Source: Serinibacter salmoneus (GTDB lineage: Bacteria > Actinomycetota > Actinomycetes > Actinomycetales > Beutenbergiaceae). Taken from it: a stretch of 64,000 bases of DNA. Below, piece after piece: positions 8,210-17,262 of the stretch; position 1 is the first letter of the stretch; each line of letters starts with the position of its first letter. The DNA lies in assembly GCF_002563925.1 (NCBI RefSeq), contig NZ_PDJD01000001.1, forward strand, positions 2,858,973-2,922,972, in the 5' to 3' direction. The notes under the pieces were generated by a model. It worked only from the letters and a program-made list of their open reading frames with translations. It had not been told where the DNA came from and searched no databases. The translations under genes and the position numbers were made by a program.

Positions 8210-10093
8210 ATGCGCACTCGACGACGCTCACTTATCATCGCCACCCTCCTGGGGCTGGCGTTCCCGACCTCCCTCCTGGCACCCGCCCTCGCCGACGCCG
8301 AGGCCACGGATGCCGACTCGCAGTTGATGATCGTGCTGGACTCCTCGGGGTCGATGCTGGAGGAGACCGCCGACGGGAACACCCGCGCGGATGCCGCCAC
8401 GGCGGCGCTCCTGGATGTGGTGGATGCCCTCGGGAACTCCGCGCAGGTGGGCCTGCGGCAGTTCGGCGCCACTGCCACAGGCATGGACAACCCCGAGTCC
8501 TGCACCGACTCCCAACTCACGGTTCCCCTCGGCACCGACAACCGAGATGCCCTACGAGCGGCCGCACGCGCCTACGAACCCTACGGCGAGACGCCGCTGG
8601 GCCACGCCCTCTCCGAGGCCGGTGGCGACCTCGGGGAATCCGGCCAGCGGTCCATCCTGGTGATCTCCGACGGCGAGGCCAACTGCGAGCCCGACCCGTG
8701 CGAGGTCGCACAGGACCTCGCCGCCCAGGACATCGAGACCCAGATCCACGCCATCGGCTTCCAGGTCACCGGCGAGGCGCGGGACGCCCTGCTGTGCATC
8801 GCCGACGCCGGCGGTGGCCAGTACTACGACGCCTCCGACACCGACAGCCTGACGGCGGCCCTCCAGCGCGTGACATTCCGCGCCATGCGTTCGTTCGAGG
8901 TCAGCGGCGAGGAGATCGAGGGGACGCCCGACACCTCCGTGGCCCCGACCCTCACCGCGGGCACGCGCTACCTCACGCCGATCCCCGCCGAGGGCGATGT
9001 GCGTCACTTCCGCATCGAGCGGGAGATCCCCGGATCGCAGTTGTGGGCGTCCCTGAGCAGCGAACGCGAATCCATCGGCATACCCGCGAGCATCGAGTTC
9101 CTCGGTGGCGCGGCCGGGGACTGGGAGCGGTGCGGGAACGACCTCTCGACGTCCAGCAACGTCTCCAGTTCCCTGCAGGTCCACACCGCGATCGCCTCCA
9201 GTGACCCCGAGCCGGAGTGCTCCACCACGGACAGCCTGATCCTGAAGTTGGAGAACTTCTTCGGTGCCGAGGGAGCCGAGGGCCTCCTGTCCGAACTCAC
9301 GATCATCGAGGAGCCTCCCGTGGCCAACCTCGCCGTGCTCCCGGGCGCGGTCGAGGAGCCGGAGGCGTGGGTGGATGTCGCCAGCGCCGACGCCACGCAG
9401 ATCCTCGGGGGCGTCAGCCTCGCGGAGAACCCTGAGGTGACCACCGGCACCTACGCCTTCGATCTCCTGCCCGGCGAGAGCGCCCTGTTCCACTCGATGC
9501 TCGACTGGGGTCAGAGCCTGCAGGTGCGCACCTCGCTGAACGACTACTCCGACCTCACCCTCTTCTCCCCCACCGGCGACTCCGTGACAGGGCACTCGAT
9601 CGACGTCAACGGCGTGGACACCTCGAGCCAGGACCCCCGGATCGAGGGGTACCGCACCGCGCCGGTGAACTACCGCAACCGCGAGTCCAACGCCACCGGC
9701 GTGAAGGAGCTCGCCCTCCCGGGCGCCTACACCTTCGCCATCGCCCGCAACGAGTGCATCGGCTCGTGCAGCGAGCCCGGACCGATCACGGTCACCATGG
9801 ACGTCCTGGTGGACGGCGAGGTCGCCGAGGGACCGGGCTACCTGCTGCCGGAAGGTGTGGAGACCAGCGAGGCGCTCGCACCCGAGGACCCCGAGAACCC
9901 CGAGGCCGGCGACGGCGATGGGGTCTCCGACGGCGACGCCGCCGCCGCCGAGGAGCAGGGAGACGTCTCCTCCTCCGGCACCACAGGCGGCGGCAGTGGC
10001 TCCGCCGTTCTCCCGGTCGCGCTCGGCGTGGTCGGCGCAGGCGTCCTGCTCGCCGGGATCTGGGCGCTCCTGCGCCGTCGTCCCACCGCCTGA
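8210..10093 (+). CDS. Secreted, membrane-anchored von Willebrand factor A domain protein
   Basis: Extracytoplasmic protein of 627 aa. Signal peptide about 1-28 (ends ALA-DAEA); vWA domain about 36-215 with a MIDAS metal site (DSSGSM, then the acidic SDGEAN); a beta-rich region to about 560; an Asp/Glu/Gly-rich linker; one C-terminal membrane span (about 600-622) followed by the cytosolic RRRPTA. Paired cysteines in the outer part suggest disulfides. vWA proteins of this shape act in adhesion or protein assembly. The ATG at 8210 sits 6 nt after a -10 box and no ribosome-binding site is seen, consistent with a leaderless message. The LppM-like lipoprotein gene starts 41 bp downstream and is probably co-transcribed. 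Confidence 0.85.
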   Translation: MRTRRRSLIIATLLGLAFPTSLLAPALADAEATDADSQLMIVLDSSGSMLEETADGNTRADAATAALLDVVDALGNSAQVGLRQFGATATGMDNPESCTDSQLTVPLGTDNRDALRAAARAYEPYGETPLGHALSEAGGDLGESGQRSILVISDGEANCEPDPCEVAQDLAAQDIETQIHAIGFQVTGEARDALLCIADAGGGQYYDASDTDSLTAALQRVTFRAMRSFEVSGEEIEGTPDTSVAPTLTAGTRYLTPIPAEGDVRHFRIEREIPGSQLWASLSSERESIGIPASIEFLGGAAGDWERCGNDLSTSSNVSSSLQVHTAIASSDPEPECSTTDSLILKLENFFGAEGAEGLLSELTIIEEPPVANLAVLPGAVEEPEAWVDVASADATQILGGVSLAENPEVTTGTYAFDLLPGESALFHSMLDWGQSLQVRTSLNDYSDLTLFSPTGDSVTGHSIDVNGVDTSSQDPRIEGYRTAPVNYRNRESNATGVKELALPGAYTFAIARNECIGSCSEPGPITVTMDVLVDGEVAEGPGYLLPEGVETSEALAPEDPENPEAGDGDGVSDGDAAAAEEQGDVSSSGTTGGGSGSAVLPVALGVVGAGVLLAGIWALLRRRPTA

Positions 10094-10134
10094 CCCGCAC
10101 CACGACTCACCGCTCGTCCGACCCTGGGGGAACC

Positions 10135-11013
10135 ATGACCACGCATCCGCGCACTCACCCGATCCACACCACCGCCACCGCCACCGGGCACCCGACCACC
10201 CCGGGGCGCCGCTTGCGCAGCGGTGGGATCGCCGTCGCCCTCCTGGCCACGGCCACCCTCCTGACCGGCTGTATGCGCGCCACCTACGACCTGGAGGTGG
10301 ACGGCGACCTGAATGTCTCCGGGGAGATGCTCGTCGCCATCCAGGCGAGCGCCCTGGAACGCTTCGGATCCAGCGACCAGGACATCTGGCAGAACACCCC
10401 CGAGGTCATCCCGCCGGGCGCCACCGTCGAGGTGTACGACGAGGACGGCTACGCGGGCTTCACCGTCCGGCTGCAGGACGTGCCGGCAGCGGAGTTCCTC
10501 GACGGCGGTGATCTCGCCACCGACGGGGAGACGTTCTTCGTCCTCGAGCGCGAGGACGACGTGATCTCCTTCGACATGGAACAGCCCATCACCCATGAGC
10601 TGGAGAGTGACGCGAGCCTTCCCGGACTCGACTCCACTTCGATGATCGACGAGGCGTGGGTGGAGATCACCTTCCCCGGGCCGGTCATCGAGGCCGAGGG
10701 CGCCGAGATCGACGGCAACACCGCGCGGTGGGACCTGGCCGAGCACCTCGGCCCGCTCGCTGCCACCGCCGAGGTGGACGCGGGCTTCCCATGGCCGATG
10801 ATGCTCGGCGTCATGGGCGGACTCACCGGGGTGGGAACAGCCGCACTCCTCCTCGCCCGCCGCGGCGGGACGCGCGCGCAGACCCGAGCGGAACAGATGC
10901 CGCCGGCCTACCTGCCCGGCGGGCACGGCAGGCAGCGTTGGGAGCAGCACGGCGTGGGGTCGGAGCCGACGAGCGGCCGGCCCCACACGTCACCGCCGGA
11001 CACGGAGCACTGA
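10135..11013 (+). CDS. LppM-family lipoprotein
   Basis: Surface lipoprotein of 292 aa. Lipobox LLTGC lies near residue 45 after a positively charged stretch and a hydrophobic run. The LppM domain follows (YDLEVDGDLNVSGEM at its start, ITFPGPVIEAEGAEIDGNTA near its end), then a membrane span (about 224-245) and a polar tail of about 45 residues. GGGGGAACC before the ATG at 10135 is a good ribosome-binding site. A shorter paralogue is encoded at 12929-13687, on the other side of pgi. In mycobacteria LppM affects phagosome maturation; the role in a free-living relative is unknown. Confidence 0.8.
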   Translation: MTTHPRTHPIHTTATATGHPTTPGRRLRSGGIAVALLATATLLTGCMRATYDLEVDGDLNVSGEMLVAIQASALERFGSSDQDIWQNTPEVIPPGATVEVYDEDGYAGFTVRLQDVPAAEFLDGGDLATDGETFFVLEREDDVISFDMEQPITHELESDASLPGLDSTSMIDEAWVEITFPGPVIEAEGAEIDGNTARWDLAEHLGPLAATAEVDAGFPWPMMLGVMGGLTGVGTAALLLARRGGTRAQTRAEQMPPAYLPGGHGRQRWEQHGVGSEPTSGRPHTSPPDTEH

Positions 11014-11052
11014 CCGTACGGCCACCGACCGCATCCACACCCGGAGGAACGA

Positions 11053-11084
11053 GATGAGGCCCGACGACGTCGTCGGGCCTCATC
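11053..11084. terminator. Bidirectional terminator between LppM gene and pgi
   Basis: A perfect 32-bp palindrome (16-bp arms, GATGAGGCCCGACGAC and its complement) lies between two convergent genes. Little T-run follows, as is usual in GC-rich actinobacteria. Confidence 0.85.
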
Positions 11085-11106
11085 CCTCACCGTAGGGGAG
11101 GAGTGC

Positions 11107-12786
11107 CTACTTGCGGTGATCGGAGTAGTAGGCGAGCAGCGCCTGGGTGGAGGCGTCCTGCGCGGCCAGGGCTGCGGCATCGCCCTCGATCGCCGGGGCG
11201 ATCTCCAGCGCCAACTTCTTGCCGAGCTCCACGCCCCACTGGTCGAAGGAGTTGATCCCCCAGATCGCGCCCTGCGTGAAGGTGATGTGCTCGTACAGCG
11301 CGATCAGTTCGCCCAGCACCCGCGGGGTGAGCGCGGGGGCGAAGATCGACGTGGTCGGCCGGTTGCCGGGGAAGGTGCGGGCCGCGACCAGGGCGCCCGT
11401 GGTGCCCTCGGCCTCCACCTCCTCGGCGGTCTTGCCGAACGCGAGGGCCTTGGTCTGGGCCAGGAAGTTGGCCAGGAACAGGCCGTGCACGTCCCGCTCG
11501 CCGTCCTTCAGCGGGTAGGACGGGTTGACCATGGCGATGAAGTCGGCCGGGATCAGCCGGGTGCCCTGGTGGATCAACTGGTAGAAGGCGTGCTGGCCGT
11601 TCGTGCCGGGCTCGCCCCAGAACACCTCGCCGGTGTCGGTCACCACGTCGGAGCCGTCCCAGCGCACCCGCTTGCCGTTGGACTCCATCGTCAACTGCTG
11701 CAGGTAGGCGGGGAAACGGTGCAGGAGCTGGGCGTAGGGCAGCACCGCGTGGGTCTGCGCACCGAGGAAGTTGGTGTACCAGACGTTCAGCAGGCCCATG
11801 AGGACCGGCACGTTCTCCGCCAACGGCGTGGTGGCCACGTGCTGGTCGACGGCATGGAAGCCCGCCAGGAACTCGCGGAAGACGTCCGGGCCCAGCGCGA
11901 TCGCCAGGCTCGTGCCGATCGCGGAGTCCACGGAGTAGCGGCCGCCGACCCAGTCCCAGAACCCGAACGCGTTGTCGGTGTCGATGCCGAACTCGGCCAC
12001 CTTCTCCAGGGCCGTGGACACGGCGATGAAGTGATGGGCGACGGCGCCCGTGCGGGAGGCGTCGTCGTCGCCGATGGCCCCGGCCCCGGCCAGGCCCTCC
12101 CACAGCCACTCCCGCGCGAGGCGGGCGTTGGTGAGGGTCTCCAGCGTGGTGAAGGTCTTGGAGGCGACGATGAACAGGGTGGTCTCGGGGTCCAGGTCGC
12201 CGGTCTTCTGGGCGATGTCCGTGGGGTCGATGTTGGAGACGAACCTGGCCTCGATGCCGGCGGTGGCGTACGGCTTCAGCGCCTCGAAGACCATGACCGG
12301 GCCGAGGTCGGAGCCGCCGATGCCGATGTTGACGAGGTGGGTGATCTTCTTGCCGGTGACACCGGTGAACTCGCCGCTGCGAACGCGCTCGGCGAACGCG
12401 GCGATGCGGTCCAGCACCTCGTGGACGTCGGCGTCCACCTGCTGGTCGTCCACCACGAGCGGCGGGTTGGCCCCCACCGGACGGCGCAGCGCGGTGTGCA
12501 GCACCGCGCGGTCCTCGGTGGTGTTGATGTGCTCGCCGCGCAGCATCGCCTCATAGCGGCCGGCCACGCCGGTCTGCTCGGCCAGGCGCACCAGGGCGGC
12601 GAGGATCTCGTCGGTCACGAGGTTCTTGGACAGGTCCACGTGGAGCTCGGCCAGGGGCTTGCTCAGCTTGCCGACGCGGGCCGGGTCTCCAGCGAACCAG
12701 CCGCGCAGGTCGGGGGTGAAGTCGGCGTGCAGGGCGGTCAACTCCGCCCAGGCGTCAGTGGTGGTGGGGTCGATCGGAGCGCTCAT
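11107..12786 (-). CDS. pgi: Glucose-6-phosphate isomerase
   Basis: Interconverts glucose-6-phosphate and fructose-6-phosphate in glycolysis and gluconeogenesis; cytosolic. At 559 aa it has the normal length for the long bacterial form. Signatures: [12 protein letters not shown] (phosphate site), [13 protein letters not shown], the [18 protein letters not shown] block, [18 protein letters not shown] (catalytic region) and [13 protein letters not shown] near the C-terminus. The start is the ATG at 12786. TACGGT ends 6 nt upstream, so the transcript is probably leaderless. The frame remains open upstream to 13191 but that extension is antisense to the second LppM gene and is not real. Confidence 0.97.
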   Translation of the reverse strand: MSAPIDPTTTDAWAELTALHADFTPDLRGWFAGDPARVGKLSKPLAELHVDLSKNLVTDEILAALVRLAEQTGVAGRYEAMLRGEHINTTEDRAVLHTALRRPVGANPPLVVDDQQVDADVHEVLDRIAAFAERVRSGEFTGVTGKKITHLVNIGIGGSDLGPVMVFEALKPYATAGIEARFVSNIDPTDIAQKTGDLDPETTLFIVASKTFTTLETLTNARLAREWLWEGLAGAGAIGDDDASRTGAVAHHFIAVSTALEKVAEFGIDTDNAFGFWDWVGGRYSVDSAIGTSLAIALGPDVFREFLAGFHAVDQHVATTPLAENVPVLMGLLNVWYTNFLGAQTHAVLPYAQLLHRFPAYLQQLTMESNGKRVRWDGSDVVTDTGEVFWGEPGTNGQHAFYQLIHQGTRLIPADFIAMVNPSYPLKDGERDVHGLFLANFLAQTKALAFGKTAEEVEAEGTTGALVAARTFPGNRPTTSIFAPALTPRVLGELIALYEHITFTQGAIWGINSFDQWGVELGKKLALEIAPAIEGDAAALAAQDASTQALLAYYSDHRK

Positions 12787-12928
12787 GCCCCAACCGTAGT
12801 CCGCGCGAGTGCCGCGCGCGCGGGCCGAGTGGTGGAGCCGGTCGGCCCGCCTCCCGGGCGCCGGGACTGGCAGGGCGAGCACGGCCTCGGTAGCGTGCGC
12901 CCAAGCCGTCACGACCACCGAGAGGCCC

Positions 12929-13687
12929 ATGATGTCCGCAGCCACGACGACCGCTCCGCGCCGCACCCACCGATCGGGGAGGTCACGCGGTCTCCTTGCC
13001 GTGGTGGCGATCGCCCTGATGGGCCTGCTGACCGGGTGCATGAAGTTCACGACCGACCTGACGATCGACGCCGACCTGAACGTGTCCGGGGAGATCGTGT
13101 TCGGGATCGAGACCCAGGCCCTGGAGACCATGGGGGCGACTCCGGAGGACGTGGTCGGGGAGGCGCCCGAGGACCTACCCGAGGGGGCCACCTACGAACC
13201 TCTGGACGACGGCACCTACTCCGGGTTCGTCTTCGGCCTGGAGGGGGTGTCAGCCTCGGAGTTCACCTCGGGTGAGGGGGTGTCGGAGGCCGCGCCCGGC
13301 CTGTCCATCAGCGAGCAGGACGGCGTGATCACCTTTGCGATGGACTCACCGCTGGCGGAGCTCGAGGAGGAGTCCGCGGGCTCCGAGATGCCGTTCGATG
13401 CCACGAGCATGGTCGATGAGGCCTGGGTGCAGATCACCTTCCCGGGGCCGGTGACCGAGGCCGAGGGCGCCGAGATCTCCGGCAACACCGCGCGGTGGGA
13501 CCTGACCGAGTACAGCGCCGCCGAGTTGACCGCGACCGCCGAGAGCGGCGACGCGGGCGGCCTGTGGCTCACCCTGGCGCTCATCATCGTGGTGGTCCTG
13601 CTCGCCGTGGCGGTGGTCGCCGTGATCATCCGCCGCCGTGGTGCGGCGCGCCGGCAAGGCACCTCGGGCCCGACATCCACGCCCTGA
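12929..13687 (+). CDS. LppM-family lipoprotein (second paralogue)
   Basis: Lipoprotein of 252 aa with lipobox LLTGC (cysteine near residue 37), the LppM domain ([35 protein letters not shown]) and a strong C-terminal membrane span (about 212-236) ending in RRRGAARR. It resembles the protein at 10135-11013 over the domain but lacks the long C-terminal tail. Promoter: TAGCGT upstream (near 12888), then GAGAGG just before the tandem ATG-ATG at 12929/12932. It is divergent from pgi. Confidence 0.8.
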   Translation: MMSAATTTAPRRTHRSGRSRGLLAVVAIALMGLLTGCMKFTTDLTIDADLNVSGEIVFGIETQALETMGATPEDVVGEAPEDLPEGATYEPLDDGTYSGFVFGLEGVSASEFTSGEGVSEAAPGLSISEQDGVITFAMDSPLAELEEESAGSEMPFDATSMVDEAWVQITFPGPVTEAEGAEISGNTARWDLTEYSAAELTATAESGDAGGLWLTLALIIVVVLLAVAVVAVIIRRRGAARRQGTSGPTSTP

Positions 13688-13732
13688 GCCCGACCGCCTG
13701 ACCCGGACCCCCTGAGCGGGCGCGGCGAACAC

Positions 13733-13767
13733 TAGGCTGGGCGCGGTTCCCCCATCCGCGCCCAGCC
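13733..13767 (+). promoter_or_regulatory. Hairpin and promoter-like box before the permease gene
   Basis: A perfect 12-bp stem (13735-13746 with 13756-13767, loop TTCCCCCAT) lies 17 nt upstream of the GTG start, immediately before the AAGG site. TAGGCT (13733-13738) overlaps its left arm and could be a -10 box. The hairpin may terminate LppM transcription or act in the permease leader; sequence alone does not decide. Confidence 0.5.
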
Positions 13768-13784
13768 CGAACGAAGGTCTCGTC

Positions 13785-15107
13785 GTGCCCACTGCAGGCT
13801 CCCCCGCCACCGGTTCCCGCAATCCCTTCTCCTGGCGGGTCCACGGGGACGGTCGGACCGTCGCGCCCGGGACGGTGGTCACGCCGTCGGAGCGGCTGAG
13901 TTGGCCGCGCACCATCGGCATCGGCATGCAGCACGTGGTTGCCATGTTCGGCGCCACGTTCCTGGTACCGCTGATCACCGGGCTCCCGCCCGCGACCACC
14001 CTGTTCTTCTCCGGGGTCGGCACGTTCCTGTTCCTGCTCATCACGCGCGGGAAGGTGCCCAGCTACCTCGGTTCGAGTTTCGCCTTCATCGCCCCGATCG
14101 CGGCGGCTGAGGCCTCCGGCGGGATGGCGAGCGCGCTGGGAGGCGTGGTGATCGCGGGGGTGACCCTCGCCGTCGTCGGCCTCATCGTGAACTGGGCGGG
14201 GCACCGCTGGATCGACGTGGTGATGCCACCCGTGGTCACCGGCACCATCGTGGCGCTCATCGGCTTCAACCTGGCACCCGCGGCCTGGGGCAACGTGCAG
14301 CAGGCTCCGGTCACCGCCGTGGTGACAATCCTCGCCGTGGTGCTGGCGACCGTGCTCTTCCGCGGCATCCTGGGCCGGTTGGCGATCCTGGTCGGCGTGC
14401 TCGTGGGATACGTCGTGGCCCTCGTTCTCGGCGAGGTCACCTTCGAGGCCGTGCGTGAGGCAGCGTGGATCGGCCTCCCGGAGTTCACCGCCCCCACCTT
14501 CTCCATCTCCGTGCTGGGCCTGTTCGTGCCGGTGGTGCTGGTGCTGATCGCGGAGAACATCGGGCACGTGAAGTCGGTGGCGGCCATGACCGGGGAGAAC
14601 CTGGACCCGATGGCCGGGCGCGCGCTGTTCGCCGACGGACTGGCCACCACGCTCGCCGGATTCGGAGGCGGCTCGGGGACCACCACCTACGCGGAGAACA
14701 TCGGCGTGATGGCCGCGACCCGGGTCTACTCCACGGCGGCCTACTACGTGGCGGCCGCCACGGCGTTCCTGCTCTCCCTGTCCCCCAAGTTCGGTGCGCT
14801 CATCGCCACGATCCCGGTGGGTGTGCTCGGCGGGGCCGGCACCGTGCTGTACGGCATGATCGGCGTGCTCGGCGCCAGGATCTGGGTGCAGAACAAGGTG
14901 AACTTCGCCGACCCCGTGAACCTGACCACCGCCGCGATCGCCCTGATCATCGGCATCGCGAACTACACCTGGGTGGCCGGGGACCTCACCTTCGAGGGCA
15001 TCGCGCTCGGCTCGGTGGCGGCCCTGGTGATCTACCACGTGATGCGTGCGATCGCGCGGTGGCGCGGCACCCACGCCGAGGCGGCCTCACCGGCCTCCCA
15101 GGTCTAG
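13785..15107 (+). CDS. uraA: Uracil/xanthine permease, NCS2 family
   Basis: Inner-membrane nucleobase:cation symporter of 440 aa with about 14 hydrophobic segments. Family marks are QHVVAMFGATFLVPLITG at the N-terminus, GSSFAFIAPI in TM3, and the substrate-site segment ENIGHVKSV plus GGSGTTTYAENIGVMAATRV in the second repeat. This arrangement is that of uracil permeases (UraA/RutG type) rather than xanthine permeases. The start GTG at 13785 is preceded by ACGAAGG. No pyrimidine pathway gene is adjacent, so uracil is the best but not the only substrate guess. Confidence 0.9.
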   Translation: MPTAGSPATGSRNPFSWRVHGDGRTVAPGTVVTPSERLSWPRTIGIGMQHVVAMFGATFLVPLITGLPPATTLFFSGVGTFLFLLITRGKVPSYLGSSFAFIAPIAAAEASGGMASALGGVVIAGVTLAVVGLIVNWAGHRWIDVVMPPVVTGTIVALIGFNLAPAAWGNVQQAPVTAVVTILAVVLATVLFRGILGRLAILVGVLVGYVVALVLGEVTFEAVREAAWIGLPEFTAPTFSISVLGLFVPVVLVLIAENIGHVKSVAAMTGENLDPMAGRALFADGLATTLAGFGGGSGTTTYAENIGVMAATRVYSTAAYYVAAATAFLLSLSPKFGALIATIPVGVLGGAGTVLYGMIGVLGARIWVQNKVNFADPVNLTTAAIALIIGIANYTWVAGDLTFEGIALGSVAALVIYHVMRAIARWRGTHAEAASPASQV

Positions 15108-15123
15108 CGACCGCCTCCCGCGA

Positions 15124-15169
15124 GCACGGTGCGGGGCGTGCGCCGATCGGCGCACGCCCCGCACCGTGC
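15124..15169. terminator. Strong terminator after the permease gene
   Basis: A perfect 46-bp palindrome (23-bp arms beginning GCACGGTGCGGGGCG) starts 16 bp after the permease stop and 150 bp before the LacI-family gene. It is the longest perfect palindrome noticed in the window. Confidence 0.85.
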
Positions 15170-15319
15170 CACCCGGTGGGCCGGGACGGCACGAGCGTCT
15201 GCGCCTGGCTCCTCCTCGTCGCTCAGGACGGAACACCAGGGAGCACCTGGATAGGCTTGCCGCGACGCACACCACGCCGCGGAACGGAGCCCCGCGGCTG
15301 ACGACGACGGAGACGGACA

Positions 15320-16381
15320 GTGACGCAGGAGCACGGGGGCATCGGCGCGACCTCACCCCGCTCGCGGCCGCGCCTGATCGACGTCGCCGAGCGCAGCGGC
15401 GTGACCAAGTCCGTCGTCTCGCGCATCATGAACGCCGATCCCACGCTGCGCACCCGCCCGGAGACCCGCGAACGCGTGCTCGAGATCGCCCGAGAGCTCG
15501 GGTACCGACCCCACGCCGGCGCCCGCGCCCTCTCGGTGGCCCGCACCGGCACGCTGGCCTTCCTCATCCCGGACCTGACGAACACCGTCTACTCCACGAT
15601 CCTGCGGGGAGCGATCCGCCGCGCGAGTGAACTCAGCTACGTCGTGCTGATCGCCGAGGATGCGGCGGAGTCCCCCGCCGGCGCCAACGAGTACGCCGAC
15701 CTGGTGAGCACCGGGCGCGTGGACGGGCTCCTGGTCGGATCGGCGCGGCCCGACTCCCCCCTGCTGGCCAGCCTCGCGGGCGACTCGCGCTCCATCGCTC
15801 ATGTCTTCGTCAACCGCGAGGTCCCCGGGTCGGGGCGCAATGTGGGGCTCGACATCGCCGGCGCCGCAGCCTTGGTGGTGGACTACCTGCACGCCCAGGG
15901 CCACACCGAGATCGGCCTCGTCTCCGGCCCGCTGGAGCTCCAACCCGCCCGCTCACGCATCGCGGGCTTCCAGGCCCGCATGGAGGCGCTCGGCCTGGAC
16001 GGCAGCCGGGTCCGCACCGGACCGTTCAACGAGACCGGGGGCCACGGGGCCGCCACGGAACTCCTGGGCGCGCACCCGGAACTGACCGCCGTGTTCGGCT
16101 CCACCTTCGGCCAGTCGCTCGGCTGCCTGAAGGCGGTCACGCGCCTCGGCCTGAGCGTGCCAGGGGACGTCTCGGTCATCGGCTACGACGACCTCCCCGC
16201 CGCGGACTTCCTCATTCCCAGCCTCACGACCGTGGCGATGCCCCTGGACCAGCTCGGGGTCGCCGCCGTCGACGCCCTCGTGGCGCAGATCGAGGGTGCG
16301 GACCCGGCCGACGTCACCGTCACGGGCGGGAGTCACGTCGTCGAGCGCAACTCCGTCGGGCCGGCGCGCGCCCGGGCCTGA
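15320..16381 (+). CDS. LacI-family transcriptional regulator
   Basis: Repressor-type regulator of 353 aa. The N-terminal LacI helix-turn-helix spans about residues 19-45 (LIDVAERSGVTKSVVSRIMN) with the hinge helix ARALSVARTGTLAF; the remainder is a periplasmic-binding-protein-like effector domain (LIPDLTNTVYSTILRGAIR, VSVIGYDDLPAADFLIPSLTTV). It starts at GTG 15320. Such proteins usually sense a sugar. No sugar genes adjoin, but a sugar ABC transporter with LacI-like operators lies at 26.5-30.1 kb. A link is possible but unproven. Confidence 0.9.
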   Translation: MTQEHGGIGATSPRSRPRLIDVAERSGVTKSVVSRIMNADPTLRTRPETRERVLEIARELGYRPHAGARALSVARTGTLAFLIPDLTNTVYSTILRGAIRRASELSYVVLIAEDAAESPAGANEYADLVSTGRVDGLLVGSARPDSPLLASLAGDSRSIAHVFVNREVPGSGRNVGLDIAGAAALVVDYLHAQGHTEIGLVSGPLELQPARSRIAGFQARMEALGLDGSRVRTGPFNETGGHGAATELLGAHPELTAVFGSTFGQSLGCLKAVTRLGLSVPGDVSVIGYDDLPAADFLIPSLTTVAMPLDQLGVAAVDALVAQIEGADPADVTVTGGSHVVERNSVGPARARA

Positions 16382-16476
16382 CGGCGCCCCGATTCCGCCA
16401 CACCCTCACTCCCCGTTCCGGCCCTCCAGGCGCGAGCACGGGCCACCTCCGCGCGCGCCCACACACTGCCGTTCGC

Positions 16477-16497
16477 CTTGAGTGAACTCCGCTCAAC
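16477..16497 (+). promoter_or_regulatory. HAIR-type HspR operator upstream of hsp20
   Basis: CTTGAGT-N7-GCTCAAC matches the HspR-associated inverted repeat CTTGAGT-N7-ACTCAAG at 12 of 14 positions. It lies 118 bp before the hsp20 ATG and 5 bp from the CIRCE element. Confidence 0.75.
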
Positions 16498-16502
16498 TTT
16501 GG

Positions 16503-16529
16503 CTGGCACTCTCGGTTGCGGAGTGCTAA
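16503..16529 (+). promoter_or_regulatory. CIRCE-type HrcA operator upstream of hsp20
   Basis: CTGGCACTC-N9-GAGTGCTAA matches CIRCE (TTAGCACTC-N9-GAGTGCTAA) with 7 of 9 bases in the left arm, 9 of 9 in the right arm and the exact 9-bp spacing. With the adjoining HAIR it implies double repression by HrcA and HspR. Confidence 0.85.
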
Positions 16530-16614
16530 AACAGTGGTGTACCGCCGACGGGAAACCCCGCCGACCAACCACACCGGGTCCGATGAGGACCCCGACACCG
16601 GAGGTGAGAAGGAC

Positions 16615-17046
16615 ATGGCCAACCGCTACGACCCCTTCCAGGAGCTGGACCGCCTCTTCGGCCAGATGGTCTCCTCGCAGCGCGCATCCGCGCAGATGCC
16701 GATGGACCTCTACCGCAGCGGCGACCACTACGTGCTGCGCACCGACCTGCCGGGCGCTGACCCCGGCTCGATCGACGTGAACGTCGAGGACCGCACCCTG
16801 ACGATCCGCGCCGAGCGCAGCGCCGCCGAGGACAACGACGTGCAGTGGCTCGCCAAGGAGCGCCCGGTCGGCACCTACGCCCGGCAGCTCACCGTGGGCC
16901 GCGGCCTCGCGCTGGACAAGATCGAGGCGACCTACGCCGACGGCGTCCTCACGCTGACCATCCCGGTCGCCGAGGAGGCCAAGCCGCGCCGCATCGAGGT
17001 GCAGCACAGCGCGCAGAACGCGCAGCTGACCGACGCGGCGAGCTGA
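16615..17046 (+). CDS. Hsp20 / alpha-crystallin small heat-shock protein
   Basis: ATP-independent holdase chaperone of 143 aa in the cytosol. The alpha-crystallin domain covers about residues 32-130 (YVLRTDLPGADPGSIDV through YADGVLTLTIPVAEE), with a short N-terminal arm (YDPFQELDRLF) and the IEV motif in the tail. The ATG at 16615 is preceded by GAGGTGAGAAGGAC. HAIR and CIRCE operators upstream make it a heat-shock gene, and a terminator follows. Confidence 0.95.
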   Translation: MANRYDPFQELDRLFGQMVSSQRASAQMPMDLYRSGDHYVLRTDLPGADPGSIDVNVEDRTLTIRAERSAAEDNDVQWLAKERPVGTYARQLTVGRGLALDKIEATYADGVLTLTIPVAEEAKPRRIEVQHSAQNAQLTDAAS

Positions 17047-17073
17047 ACGCGCAGCAGCGCCGCATCGCACAAC

Positions 17074-17114
17074 AGCGAGGGCGCGGTGGGCCAGGTGCCC
17101 GCCGCGCCCTCGCT
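17074..17114 (+). terminator. Terminator after hsp20
   Basis: A 13-bp perfect stem, AGCGAGGGCGCGG (17074-17086) with its complement at 17102-17114 and a 15-nt loop, begins 28 bp after the hsp20 stop. Confidence 0.75.
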
Positions 17115-17150
17115 GCGTGTGCCGCCGCACTGTCCTCGCTGCCTGCGCCG

Positions 17151-17225
17151 CCGCGAGATGGTCCGAAGCCCGCGAGCGACGACGCCCGGCGGACCATCTC
17201 GCGGGCATCGTCGTCGCTCGCGGGC
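17151..17225. repeat. Interlocked pair of perfect inverted repeats (A-B-A'-B' order)
   Basis: Arm A (17151-17165, CCGCGAGATGGTCCG) pairs with A' (17190-17204), 15 bp, no mismatch. Arm B (17168-17184, GCCCGCGAGCGACGACG) pairs with B' (17209-17225), 17 bp, no mismatch. Because B begins before A' the two stems cannot nest: as RNA they form either of two exclusive hairpins or an H-type pseudoknot. The element lies in the 457-bp gap between hsp20 and the small gene at 17504. No coding sequence was found in that gap. Confidence 0.9.
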
Positions 17226-17235
17226 CGGAGGCGGC

Positions 17236-17262
17236 GGAATGAAGTGGACGACGGCGCGGTTG
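17236..17262 (+). promoter_or_regulatory. Candidate SigR/SigH-type ECF promoter
   Basis: GGAAT (17236-17240), 18 bp, then GTTG (17259-17262) fits the actinobacterial thiol-oxidative-stress sigma consensus GGAAT-N18-GTT. It begins 11 bp after the interlocked repeats and would give a leader of about 230 nt for the gene at 17504. A chance match is possible. Confidence 0.35.

Noticed and set aside
11116-13275. Plus-strand ORF of 719 codons across pgi
   Set aside because: Low-complexity Val/Gly/Gln translation, antisense to an unambiguous glucose-6-phosphate isomerase.
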